This document shows, in pieces, positions 46,925 through 58,670 of a stretch of 64,000 nucleotides of DNA. The position numbers were made by a program, and so were the translations under genes. Source of the stretch: Liolophura sinensis (taxonomy: Eukaryota > Mollusca > Polyplacophora > Chitonida > Chitonidae); contig NC_088302.1 in assembly GCF_032854445.1 (NCBI RefSeq), positions 21,525,788 to 21,589,787 on the forward strand. Reading direction: 5' to 3'. The notes below the pieces were generated by a model. The model was not told the DNA's origin, ran no database searches, and saw nothing but the letters and a program-made list of their open reading frames with translations. Numbering within the stretch: the first letter of the stretch is position 1; each line of letters starts with the position of its first letter.

Positions 46925-47168
46925 ATTTATTTGATTTATTTGATTGGTGTTTTACGCCGTACTCAACAATATTTCACTTATACGACGGCGGCCAGCATTA
47001 TGGTGGGAGGAAACCGGGCAGAGCACGCGGAAAACCCAGGATTATCCGGAGGTTGCTGGAAAACCTTCCCGCTTACGGCCGGAGAGGAAGACAGCATAAG
47101 CTGAACTCTCAGTGAACGCATTGGTGAGAGGCTCCCGGGTCATTACGCCAACTGAACCACGGGGGCCC
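46925..47168 (-). mobile_element. SINE family A, near full-length copy
   Basis: TTTGATTGGTGTTTTACGCC, CTTATACGACGGCGGCCAGC, ATTATGGTGGGAGGAAACCG, the head CTCCCGGGTCATTACG and ending ACCACGGGGGCCCC. One of the least diverged reverse copies. Confidence 0.92.
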
Positions 47169-47169
47169 C

Positions 47170-50100
47170 CGCATCCATTATAATGAGCCTGATTATGATA
47201 AAGAGGTGCATTACGAAAATCGAGTTCATTGCTGACCCTGATAGAGAAAAGGGCATTAATTACCGAAAACACCTGTTCAAGGTCAACACTGAATATTTTC
47301 CACCGAGGAGATCGCATTCGCTATTGAGGGGATCTACTCCATCAACAGAAAAAATGAGGCTCTATTTATGTAGTGATTGTGCGGGACCAGCAGCCAGTAT
47401 CAAAGATATATGTTATGTTTAGCATTGGGATATCTTTCAGCTTTCCGCATTATCACGAGAACATTTAGCAACACGGAATATTTCCCGTTAATCCAACATA
47501 TTCCATAATTGAAATCAAACGAGCAGCCATGTGATGGACATCTGTTAACTTCTTTATGCTTTTTCTATGTCCACTGCACTGAAGGTATCATAGAAGTGAC
47601 TGAGTGTGCTGCAAACCGGTGGAAACTGGTGAGCAGGTGGCGATTGAAAAGGAAATCATGTAATTAAAGACGTACAGCATATAGGGAGTAAAACCAGACG
47701 AGAAAGGACAGTGTGATAGTTGGCAAATGTCCACGTGGTAAAGCATAGTAAAATTCAGGTTGTGTTCAGTATTAGCTAGTATTTGTATACCGTGTTGTGT
47801 CTTCCGGCCGCCCGATCTCAAGCAGACGCTTGTCGTCTTTCCTAATTCGGGAAGACTCGGAGAATTTCATCTTGTGGGTAGCCGGCAAAACCACCCAGCA
47901 CGAGAGTCTGTGGTTTGTTTGGTTAAGGCGAGTTAAAAACAGAGGTAGTAGATGTTGGTGTCAGGGTTGACACCTGAACCAGAACGTGATTAGCAAGGAC
48001 AGCAATACAAATAGAGCTAATTCCGTGTTAGGTATATGTGTTCTTGTTCCACACAACATCAACCACGCAAGTCCCACTAACGTAGAAGTAATTACGTATA
48101 GATGTAGCCCTACATGAGACCGGAGACTGATCTGTGTAGCGGAGAAAATACGGTTTTGCATGAGCTACCCAAGAGATTTCTATAGGCTCCCTTAGCCCCT
48201 AATTGTGACTTCCACTTACTTATCCCCAGCTGATATATGGGCAGAGGGGATCGCCCAGGAAATATCTTCGTCGAGGTAAGCATAAACAACCTCGCTTTCT
48301 TCTCGTATATAGCCAATGATTATTCCTTATTGTTGCTGGGTTTTCACGCAGGCTGAACTTGCGTTGAAGAATACATTAAACCGTTGGTTTTTACTTCTTA
48401 ATATGCAGTTTCGGATGTGTTCTAACATATAACAGAACAAAAAGCTTCTCCTCTTTCTTCTTGAGGCGTAAAATGGCTTTAAATTACAGATCACTGACTG
48501 AAAATATGCATAAAATAGAGGGGTTATTATAAATTTTATTATATAAGATGATGTCTGAAAATGATATTTAAAAAAAAAAAATTTTTTTTGCATAAATTTC
48601 GTAATTTGCCTTAAAACCATAAACTTCCGTTTAATAAGAGTTCCGTTTCATGTGGGCCTTTGATACAGTTTTATTACATTTTTATGAATGAATCCCGCAA
48701 TTCATAAAAAGAATGTGCACGAAATTCACCCTCGTGCCTTTAATTATGTGTTATGTCTCGCGTTAAGGAACCTAATGATTACGTCTAGATGTCGTAGTTC
48801 CCACTGACATTTATTTCACCATATAACATTTAATGACTAGAGACTGACTCCCTGAATCATTCTCTGGTTGGTGATTTTTTGTGTGTGCAATTAATGGCGA
48901 GTTTATGCTTTAGTAGAAAAGCATGTACCTTATCAACACGATACAGCAAAAAGTTTATACCGGGTCGACTTAACTTGGTATTTTTTGTCCAAATCCCTGT
49001 AGTGATGTCTAAATCTGGCCGTCGTAAGAGACATTGGGATACCAATCGTCAACCCTATGGTGGACTTTTCAAGTCATTAATCGTAAGGCCAGTTTCCAAA
49101 ACAACACAAATCACCAAAGATCTAAGAAGTTAGGACGGTGTGATGTGAAGAGAACCTGTTTTTCCCCGATGCCGCAAAGACGCAAGGATTGTTCTATACA
49201 CGCCCAATTTTAATCTCCAAATCATGTAGCATGCTAATTTGTCGTTAATCAAAAACACACGTTCCATGCTGTTAAACTTTGATTAGAACTGTGGATATAT
49301 TCAGCTTAGCGATTATGCCCAACGCATAATGCATATACAGCCCCTAGTCGAGGAAATGGAAGATGTAAAAAAAAAAAAAAAAAAAAAAAAAATTGACGTC
49401 TTTGGAAAGATTTCAGTAAATCTCCTTTTTTCCATTTCTTAATTGATTTATTAGAATAATAACTGTAATTTGTTGTCACAAAAAGTGCGCATTGATCGAT
49501 AGAGTATACATGTATATGTAGTAATACTTACTTTGCAAATCTGGATTGATCGGTCTTGATCTTAGATCCAGATATGCCTAACTTTCATTCATATTGCAAA
49601 CAATGTTTGAACTTTCAGGGTTTTGCAGCATTAATATTACACCACGGATTTTATAGAAACTATAGGATTCACGAAAACTACATACCATGTCAACGTTCAT
49701 TATGTTATTGGCATTTCAACGCTGGCATTAATTAACAACTTTTTACATGGAATGACCAATCCATCTTGATTCATGGACATGTAATGTTTCACTATAAAAT
49801 GATGACGATCAGTTCTATGGGTAAAAAAAATTTCCCACGTGTGACGTACAGATTTGCACACCGTATGTTTGGAAGACAAGTGGTCTTCAATGAAGTTAGA
49901 CTAAACCAGCGGTCATAAGCATCCCCGAGGCCTGGTGCCCTTGCATTGTTTTAATGTTATTGTATATTAAATATGATCACTACACAGCATTTTGAGGAAT
50001 TCTAGACCAGTGATTTCTAAGAAATTGCATTTATCATAACTGCATTGTTTTTATCTAATTCTGATCAAACCATGGTGCTATGGGGCGTGTAATTTACTGC

Positions 50101-51590
50101 TATTTATGCATGTACGTGAGCAGTTAGAATAAAACCCTCACTTAAGTAAATTGACAAGAAGCCGCATTTCACCGGCTACGTGTGACCGTAGTGATTTTTC
50201 AACTATCACACTGCCCTTGCTGCTCTGGATTTACTATCTGTGCTGTACGTCTTTTATAGCACACGAGTGTCGTCCACGCAGTTCTTACGTAATAACTGTA
50301 CCCTGTATCAAGCTTTTGAGATTTCCATTGTAGAAGGGTATTTAACTTCCTTTGAAGGTGAGAATAGTTATGTACAGGTTGCACAGAGTCTAGGGCCTGT
50401 TGAAAATACGCAGTATTAGTAACAGAGTTCAGACAATGGAATTGGGCAGTGTTTGGGCGACTTGCATTCCGGAAGAACACAAACTCCCCAAAATCCCCTA
50501 AAAGCATTGTATCTTTGCAACTGTAGATTTCATCATCAGATGTTTACCGGTTGAATTAAGAAATGTCCACGTCACAATGCAGTGGTTTGTGGCCGTGAGC
50601 TTGTTTGCTGTCTCTCGTCGCCCGGCCTGACATTTGCACGACAGACGACCGAAGCACGCTGCCTTTTGAAGCATCTTTGAGCGCCCCGTGTCGGCTGCGT
50701 GCCTCCAATTCCGCGGCTGACAATGTCATGTGTGAGCGCGCCTTTGTCTGTGTGTTTTCATGTACTCCAAGAGGTTTCCTGATCAGTCCGTCTGGATACC
50801 ATTATCAACGACACACTCGTCAACTAAACGGGACACAGCGTCAGGCGATCTGTGGTCGTAAAAGGATGAGCCATGTCCAAGAGTTTTTCTTGTTACTCTG
50901 TCTGGAAGCCATATGCTGACCAACAACACTGGTTATAACGTAAGCCGGCGATGTGACAGTAAGAAATTGATTATGACCCGTCTGTAAACTTTAGAGATGG
51001 TTTAAAGTCATGTCATTTAAAGTCACATTGCCAGTGTCTTATTTGATAGGCTGGCATCTTGAGTTGAATTTGTTCTGTTCGCAGAATACACCTTGGAGAA
51101 CTCGGACGATCCAGCATGTTGTCTGATAACTTTTATATACCACTTATAGACTTGGATACAACCTGGGATCATATCTGATGAATACAAATTGTGCTGTGTA
51201 GTGACATATGGATCTTCTGAGCCAAGACATTTTGGATATATGTAATCACACAAGAATCATACAAACAGAACAGTTTATGGGCTCGGATGATATCTGAAGT
51301 GATTGTTCAGAAGTCTGTACAGCCTTGGACTATATTCTACAGAAGTTCAATTCAGTTCTGAGATTTGCGATCATCGTGCATGAAGGTCAGTATAAATATA
51401 TTGGATGATTTGTTTACAATCAGTTACTTTATAAATTTACAAATCTTCTTGAAATTTTGGGATAGATATGGAAGCACGCTTTTTGTGGCATTAATTGAAA
51501 CTGCTTTATGTCTTATCTTTAGCTGAATCGTAATGAAATATATAGGTGTATATATCATGTTTGGTGTCAGTGGCATATCGTTGCAGTGGG
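47170..51590. other. Intergenic
   Basis: No gene recognised. It holds a poly-A run (49367-49392), an A/T palindromic run at 48571-48590 and a CpG-richer patch at about 50600-50740. The longest frames (50199-50507 minus, 50605-50919 plus) start at non-ATG codons and show no domain. Confidence 0.4.
49367..49392. repeat. Poly-A run, 26 bases
   Basis: Uninterrupted A run with no SINE body attached on either side that I can recognise. Confidence 0.95.
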
Positions 51591-51591
51591 G

Positions 51592-51663
51592 CAGCACTGA
51601 GCATATTCCTGAATTGAACCGTTTTGCATATAACGGTTCAGATCAGGAATATGCTCATTGTTG
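51592..51663 (+). ncRNA. MicroRNA-like hairpin candidate
   Basis: The left arm (51599-51623, GAGCATATTCCTGAATTGAA then CCGTT) pairs with the right arm (51632-51656) at 23 of 25 positions across an 8-base loop TTGCATAT. Pairing continues with mismatches to about 32 bp. Size and shape fit a pre-miRNA, but no known miRNA seed is recognised. The left flank (GTCAGTGGCATATC.. GCAGCAC) resembles SINE family B body, so a repeat-derived palindrome is an alternative. Confidence 0.35.
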
Positions 51664-54148
51664 AAGTTGAAAAGGTTACCCTTGTGAATGATTTTGGCAT
51701 GATAATGTTTAAAGTGTGTTCAAATCTTAATCAAGCACACAGATGATCTTTATGTTTGCAAGGATATACGTTCTTTAGGTACATACATTTGTACGAACCA
51801 TCGTGTAAGCCTACTTTTTCTTGGGAACCCAGAAACCTTGGTTAAATCTGCTCACGTATAACTAGACTGGCTGTTTTCAGATAATTGAACTGGATCATTA
51901 ATTTTCCAGTTTAATGCCGTGTACGAAAATATATATGCCTTATGAAAAAAGATAAATTATTTTCCTTTGACGACCGAAATAACCTCAAGGAACCTACAGA
52001 ACATAAAACTCAGATTTTACGATTTTGACTGTCTATGGAAATTCATCATTTGAAGTTTTCCTATTAAAAGAAGGTAAAAAAAGAGAGTAGAGCCAAGTAT
52101 AGTTTTATGAAATGATTTCTCTGATAAGAATCTAGAAACCAGACATCTGACCAGTTGGTGAATAGCTTCGGATAACGTCGTATATAGTCGTAATAGTGGT
52201 GAATGAAGATTTATGGCAACTGTCGACAGAATCAGATGATTTCTTAACCTCTACTTGAAACCGCACTCCATCAAAGAACTTTTAAAATTTGCGTCATCAT
52301 GGGTATATATCCTTCTGGCCAATGACTAAGTGTTTGTATGTGTGAGAGCCAGGATCATATAGGTGCTGTAAGCGTGTCACCATGCATGCCCTGAGACTGC
52401 CTGCACACACCCCTCCCACCTCCCCACCACCCCCTACCCCACCCAAGTCACCATCATCACCACGTACTCTCTCATGCGGAGTGATCTATGAATTTGGTGG
52501 TCGGGATCTCTTTCAGCACATAGCCGTGTGTGCCAGTTCTGCGTACCCCAAACTCCATCAAAGGAGCTTGCATTACATAAGTTTATCACTCGAGCGTTTT
52601 AACCGTTTAACCGTCCGACCACCAGGTTTTGCAGCATGACCGTTAGACTAACGGCGCATCTATCAATCAGGGACTTATACCACCCACGGGGAGCGACTTC
52701 TGTTCTCCGTCAGAGTGTACACTGACTGTGACAGCGGGTCTGTCGCGGGTGGTATGGAACGACAAGGTGACTGGAACTTACAGTGAGCAATGACAGGTCT
52801 AGCGTCGAGAAACGTGTTCGTTAAGACTATTCCACTCCACAAGTAAAAACATTTCAAAGTTTATTTTTCACCCCAGGCGTTAAGAATGCGGGTTCTTTGC
52901 AAGACAAAAAAAAAAAAAAAAAAAGCAGGACAGGAACTTGCTAAAAAATGTTGACGCCCATGGTAGAGGTCGGTTTTCACGCTAACTGGTTGGATGATAC
53001 TCTTCGATGCAACAAATAAAGTTTGTCAGCTGAAAACTTAAACTGTTTGGATGTGGCAATATCGATTATTCTGTTAGGACATTACAAATGTGTGAAGTAG
53101 AAAGCTGAATAGCTAGTACCAGTTAAAAGAAAATAAATCATCTCGTATACCCTTAATTTCATAGTTGTGAAACGCGCTGGCGTCTGTTTTAACGAGGATC
53201 TATGTATTTGCCAGACGATTTGCCATATAGGTTAATGGCATCTGCTTATATGCTTATCGTAAATGTAGCCTAGGTGCTAAATTAAAGCATGGAAATGTTA
53301 CATATGGGGAAGCTATTATTTATTTTTCTATTTATTTTGTGGTATATAATTATGAATTTGATGAACATGCCAGTGAAGTTTGAAGTAGGCCGCTTAGTTT
53401 TGATGAGAATTGAGCGTATATATAAATGAAACTGGCGGGTCATCTGATAGGCATGCCGACGCCATTTGACGTTAGGGCTTTGTAACGTAACGGATTACAC
53501 AATTCGTCGTGAGTGGGGCAACCATGTAGTTGCGTGGGGGTGGGGAATACTACTGCACTGAATCCTGCCAGATTACATACATGGTGAAGTATACGCCACG
53601 CAGAACTACCGTGCACCTTTCAAGTGTAAGTTTTTCTAGCCATGTGATTAGAAAGAGTAAGGGAAGTGCCAAAAAACAGAGGAATATAGAGGTCTTAAAT
53701 TAATTATACAGTTTAAAAATAATTCAGCTAAAAGCTACTATAAATCAGGGTGCGTCCTTGTAATCACGTCTGGGTTACGAGGCGGTTACGGCTCACGTCC
53801 CGTCCCCCAGGCCTGTGGGAAGGGTTATGTGGACGACTGTGTAATCGAACAAACCGACTTCTCACACCATAACCATCAAATGTGACCCCGCACAGCCAAA
53901 TGACGGGCTATTTTCGTCACCATTGTGTCATACATCATGTTCAGGGTATCTCACGCCTGCTTGTCTGGGGGAATATTTCGCGGTCGTTATGTCCCGTAGA
54001 CAGCCATATAACTGTATATATAACCATTTACTATGCGCACAAAGAATATACATGTACCATACCGACAGGCAAGCAGACAAACACATGTTCCCACGGATAC
54101 ATACATGTTCTGCACTATGTCAAATAGGCTCTGCACTGAGCCGTTGGT
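51664..54148. other. Intergenic
   Basis: No gene recognised; one A-rich run near 52905-52924 and a proline-coding C-rich patch at 52405-52450. Confidence 0.4.
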
Positions 54149-54149
54149 T

Positions 54150-54365
54150 TTATTTATTTATTTATCTGAATGGTGTTTTACGCTCAAAAACATTTCACTT
54201 ATATCATGGCGGACAGCTTTATGGTGGGGTGAAACCGGGGAGACACCGAGGGAAACCCACGACCATCCACACGCTGCAAACTGATCTTCTTGCACGGTCG
54301 GAGAGGAAACCAGCATGAGATGGACTTGAACTCCCAGTCACGGCATTGGTGAGAGGCCCCATGGT
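54150..54365 (-). mobile_element. SINE family A, diverged copy
   Basis: TTTATTTATTTATCTGAATG, TTTCACTTATATCATGGCGG, AACCGGGGAGACACCGAGGG, GGAGAGGAAACCAGCATGAG, ATGGACTTGAACTCCCAGTC and GGCATTGGTGAGAGGC. The head end is cut at CCCCATGG. Confidence 0.88.
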
Positions 54366-54724
54366 CCAGTAGTTGTTGATACATATTTGAATATACATTA
54401 CATGGGTAACGGGAAATAAGTAGATGAATTATGCGGATAATACAAATAGTCTATAGCCAAAAGAAAAAATGATCACAGTATTAAAATGTGTGATAACAGG
54501 GACAAAAATGTGTTTACTTTTATAATATGTTCCTGATCTATTTCAAAATAAAATATTGATCTATTAAAATAAATATTAGGAAAAACCTTTTAAAAGCACG
54601 CTCGGCGTTGTTTCAGCTGGTGTTTTTGTTTTTTTACACTTTTATTCTCTTGCTCTTAGGGTTTGAGATGAAGGCTAGTGTATTATAATGAAGGTGGTAC
54701 TAAGGACACTGACCGCTCTATTGT

Positions 54725-54830
54725 CCAGTCCGGACAGCGTATCAGGTGACCATCGGTCAGTCCGGCGTGTGGACACCGCGCACCTGCTATTTAAGCTTCG
54801 TGCTCAGCAACAAAGCAAAAACATACAGGT
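54725..54830 (+). promoter_or_regulatory. Promoter-like patch with E-boxes and TATA-like box
   Basis: CAGGTG (54744-54749) and CACCTG (54781-54786) are E-boxes. CTATTTAAG (about 54788-54796) is TATA-like and is followed some 20-30 bases on by TGCTCAGCAAC. The patch lies 3.8 kb before the Delta start codon. No transcript evidence; low confidence. Confidence 0.2.
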
Positions 54831-55340
54831 CTTAATAGCGTGAATTAAGAATAACACAGGATTCAAGGGAGCAAATTAATTTTCTTTGTTGAGCTGTGGA
54901 TCAAAAATTGTTGCAAAGATACCTTGAACATCTGCTGTACGTGTCGATTTCCACAAAGACAACGCCTTTGAAACCATCACCAACCCGGGGCTAGGGGCTG
55001 TATATTCATCGTGTTGAATTAGATCGCCACGTTGGATATATGAATAGTTGCAATCAAAGCGATTCTGAGATACATCTTTTATTACCAACAACTGATATTC
55101 AAGCATGGCACACGGTTTGAATACTGATTTCACTCATTCTCCTAGAATATGCCTTGCGTCTTTCCAACATCATTGAAAACCGTTGACTGCTTCTCTTTGC
55201 ATTACTCCGTATTAAATTCGTACTCCATATACTTTCTTAGTTCTTTGGTAGTTTGTGTTGAACGTCGCTTGTGTTGGGAACTGGCCTTGTGACTATTTAC
55301 CTGGAGCGCCCATCTTGGTTGACGACTAGTATACGAATAT
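54831..55340. other. Intergenic, nothing recognised
   Basis: No exon or repeat family recognised before the TCCA array begins. Confidence 0.4.
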
Positions 55341-55344
55341 CTGT

Positions 55345-57285
55345 TTCGACCCATAGATCCATCTATTTATCAAGCAAACATTCCATCCATCCATTCATCT
55401 ATCAATCTGTCAATCATGGAAACATTCCACTCGTTCATTCATCTATCAAAACGACAATCCATCCATCCATTTCATCCCGGACATTCCATCGGCCCATCCA
55501 TCCATCCATCCACACACATTCCATGCATCCACACAGCCATCCATCAAACATTTCATCCATCCATCAAGCAGACATTTTATCCAAATACCCACAACGGTGA
55601 TATTCCATACATCCAAACTATATATACAGACGAACCATCAATGTGGCATTACATCAATTCTGCAAGCAGACATTATACCCACACATCAATTCATCCATCT
55701 CTCCATCCGAAGCAAACATTCCATCCTTCCACCATTCATCATTCATCCGTCCCATCTGTCCATAAAGCATACAGTCGACAGATTCATCTATAAATCCGGA
55801 TGGTCCAACAGACGTTGAATCCATCAATCAAGGCGTCAAGCTATCAATCCACCAGGCTTTTCATCTATTAAACAGACATCCATCAATCCATCAAAGGGAC
55901 ATTTCATCCATTATAAACAGACATTCCATCCATAAATCCATCCACCCATCCCATCTATCCATCTATTCATCCATCGATCACAGTCCAGCCATCCCTCATC
56001 CATCCATCCCTCATCCATCGATAAGACAATCCATCTGGCGATTAGATATTCCATCCACCTATCCATCGATAAGACAATCCATCCATCCATCCGTCCCTCA
56101 TCCATCGATAAGAAAATCCATCTATCATCTATCGATCCGATATTCCATCAACCATCCACCATTCCATATATCAACTCATCATCCATCTATTAGGCATTCC
56201 ATCCATCTATCTCTCAATCCATCGGTTAGACAATTCACCCATCCATCCATCCATCCATCCACCCATCCATCCATCCATCCATCCATCCATCCATAAATCC
56301 ATCCATCCATCCATCCATCGATCAGACAATCCATCCACCCATCTATAAAGCAGCCATTCCATCCATCAATCTGTCCATCCTTCGATGAGACAATCCATCC
56401 ATTCATCCATCCACCCATCAAGCATCAGTCTATCTATTCATCTATCAAGCAGACTGTCCATCCATACATCGATCAGATATTCCATCCATGCATTACGCAG
56501 ATATTCCATACATCTATCCACCAACCATGAAGCAAACATTTCATCTGTCCATCAATCCATCCATCAAGCACATCCCAATCTTACATTGTTTGATTATATT
56601 GCACGTCAGCTGATGGTGAATCCATCAACCAAACCATCAGGCCATCAATCCACCAGGCATTTTATCCATCCGTTCATCCATCCATCCATTTATCAGTCGA
56701 ATCATCCATCCATCTATCCATCAATCGGACAATCCATCCATCTATGAATCAGACATTCCATCCGCTCATTTATCCGTCTATCCATCGATCGATGAGACAA
56801 TCCATCAATCCATCCATCCATCCATCCCCATTCATCCACTGACAAGATCACTGACTGATCAGACAAGCTATCCATTCCTCCATCCATCCCTTCATCCATC
56901 GATAAAACAATCCGTCCATCGATAAAACAATCCGTCCATCGATGAGACAATCCATCCATCGATGAAACAATCCATCCATCCATCTATTCATCCCTCTAGT
57001 TGTCATTCCATCCATCCATCCATCTATCCATCGATCGATCACACAATCCATCCATCCATCTATCCATCGATCGATCACACCAATCCATCCGTCCATCTAT
57101 CCATCCCTCAAGCAGTCATTCCATCCATCCATCCATCCATCGATCAGACAATCCATGCATCCATTTATCAGTCAATGCACTATACAGATATTCCAAATAA
57201 TCTATCCACCAATCCATGAAGCAAACATTTCATTCATCCATCAATCCATCCCATTAAGCACATCCAAACCTTATATTAATTTTTG
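55345..57285. repeat. Degenerate (TCCA)n satellite, about 1.9 kb
   Basis: Almost the whole stretch is built from ATCCATCC with interspersed phrases such as CATCGATAAGACAATCCATC, CGATCGATCACACAATCC and AAGCAGTCATTCC. The purest part is 56237-56320. Larger unequal duplications are visible, for example the CCATCTATCCATCGATCGAT segment near 57020 and again near 57056. Open frames on both strands (Ser-Ile-His-Pro or Trp-Met-Asp-Gly repeats) are products of the 4-bp unit. Confidence 0.96.
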
Positions 57286-57289
57286 TTTG

Positions 57290-57515
57290 CCTTTGTCTGA
57301 TGAATGTAGCTTTCATGGTCTGATTTTTGTTTGCATTTGTCTGATGAACGGCATATATTGTTTGAGTTATGATGAATAGCTTATATTGCTTAATTATATT
57401 GTTTGATTAGTGTTTGTGTTTGCCCGATGAATAGTTTATATTGTTTGATTATATTGATTTATTAGTGTTTGAGTTTGCCTGATGAATAGTTTATATTGTT
57501 TAATTGGTAGAAGGG
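57290..57515 (+). repeat. 55-bp tandem repeat, three copies plus degenerate units
   Basis: GATGAATAGTTTATATTGTT recurs at about 57371, 57426 and 57481 with a period of 55 nt. Earlier, more diverged starts (CTGATGAA) lie at 57298 and 57340. It directly follows the TCCA satellite. Confidence 0.8.
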
Positions 57516-58340
57516 TAGCTTCTGGATATTAAACTCCTATTGTTTGACAAGTAGATGGACGCTTCGCATTACTAGTGCTACAGTATATAAAGCCTTCAAT
57601 GTAAACAATAGTTGACTCACGCAAATGGTGTGTATGCATTTCTTGAGATAAAAAAAGAAACATTAAAAAGCAGTCCACTCCCACTATTTCCACCACACAG
57701 TCGTTGTCTACCATATCTTGTAGCTCTACACGGTCATTACAGCTTACATATGTTAGGAGTTTCATTGTATCAACAAGAGATTACACTGTTGCTGGTAAGA
57801 CATAGTTTTTACTTTTATGGGGATTGACTGAGTTACCACATAACCTCTTATACTGCCCCATTCGGATAAAAAAAACCTTGTAATGTCTAATTGAATTAGT
57901 ATAACGGTAAAAACACATCCCCAAACGCTTTTAAGAACAAGACCAACTGCTGGAACAATAAAAATCCTTGCCCCTCAAAATATCATAAATATGTCACTTT
58001 GAAGTGAAATGGCAATAAAGGACTGTTTGTATTCTTTTATAAACTGGCATGGCGGTTCTTTTTAAAAAATATCTTTTAATTTTTTTAACTGTGCATTTTA
58101 CACCATGCGCAGTGTGTTGTGTTGGAGTTAGCTGGTACATTGTGCTGGTTCTAGCGCAGCATAACGTGTTTATATGGCTTACTGTTTTACTCGCTTCCCG
58201 CCTGCGAACTTATCCGAGATAAACTTAGGCCAGTTGTGTTTCTAAAGAGTTTCCTCAGCGAGCGGATATTGGCATTATGATAAGATTATAATTCTTTACC
58301 GATGGAAATTGCTAATGTAAATATTTACACAAAGTCTGTG
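57516..58340. other. Non-coding upstream of Delta
   Basis: No gene recognised; AT-rich. It probably contains distal Delta regulatory sequence, but I see no defined site clusters. Confidence 0.35.
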
Positions 58341-58619
58341 CTTTATGATAGCCCCGACGCAGCCTTGTCTTCTGTCCAGTACACTCATATCCATCCTATA
58401 CTCAGCCGCAGCGCGAACAACTCGTGCTGGTAACCAACCGCTGTATAGGACTCGATCTGACGTCAGCTGGCCGCCGCTTGCCGACGGGTTTCCCCACTAT
58501 GCAGATGTCTCACAGATACCACAGCGCCAATGTCCATCCATGTGTGTCTCGCTAAACGTTCATCTTGGGAAGGAAACAGTTGTTTAAATGACTGCCTTTA
58601 TTTCCTTTTAATTTTACAG
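58341..58619 (+). promoter_or_regulatory. Delta 5' leader region
   Basis: CpG-richer than its surroundings, with a composite TGACGTCA (CRE-like, 58458-58465) overlapping CAGCTG (E-box, 58464-58469). A strong acceptor TTTCCTTTTAATTTTACAG ends at 58619, immediately before the ATG, so the leader is spliced. A possible donor is GCTG|GTAACC near 58429. TSS not defined. Confidence 0.4.
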
Positions 58620-58670
58620 ATGCGGACGTTTACCCCAGCGCTGTTGGCTGCCTTCATGCTGCTAACTATG
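58620..58670 (+). CDS. Dl: Delta-type Notch ligand, exon coding the signal peptide
   Basis: The ATG at 58620 directly follows a splice acceptor. Seventeen codons (MRTFTPALLAAFMLLTM) give a short, strongly hydrophobic signal peptide core. The donor ATG|GTAAGT at 58671 is consensus and in phase 0. It joins in frame to the exon at 63352, so cleavage is expected just before the SSGVFE start of the mature ligand. Delta is a single-pass membrane ligand that activates Notch on neighbouring cells; the signal peptide sends it to the secretory pathway. A small signal-peptide exon fits the known layout of Delta genes. Confidence 0.85.

Noticed and set aside
50199-50919. ORFs of about 100 codons on both strands
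   Set aside because: Non-ATG starts, no domain, no splice sites supporting an exon; a CpG-richer patch alone is not a gene.
53923-54318. 131-codon plus-strand ORF
   Set aside because: Its right third is an inverted SINE family A copy and the rest has no similarity.
55271-57219. Many open frames on both strands with Ile-His-Pro-Ser or Trp-Met-Asp-Gly repeats
   Set aside because: They are translations of the TCCA/TGGA tetranucleotide satellite, which lacks stops in several frames.
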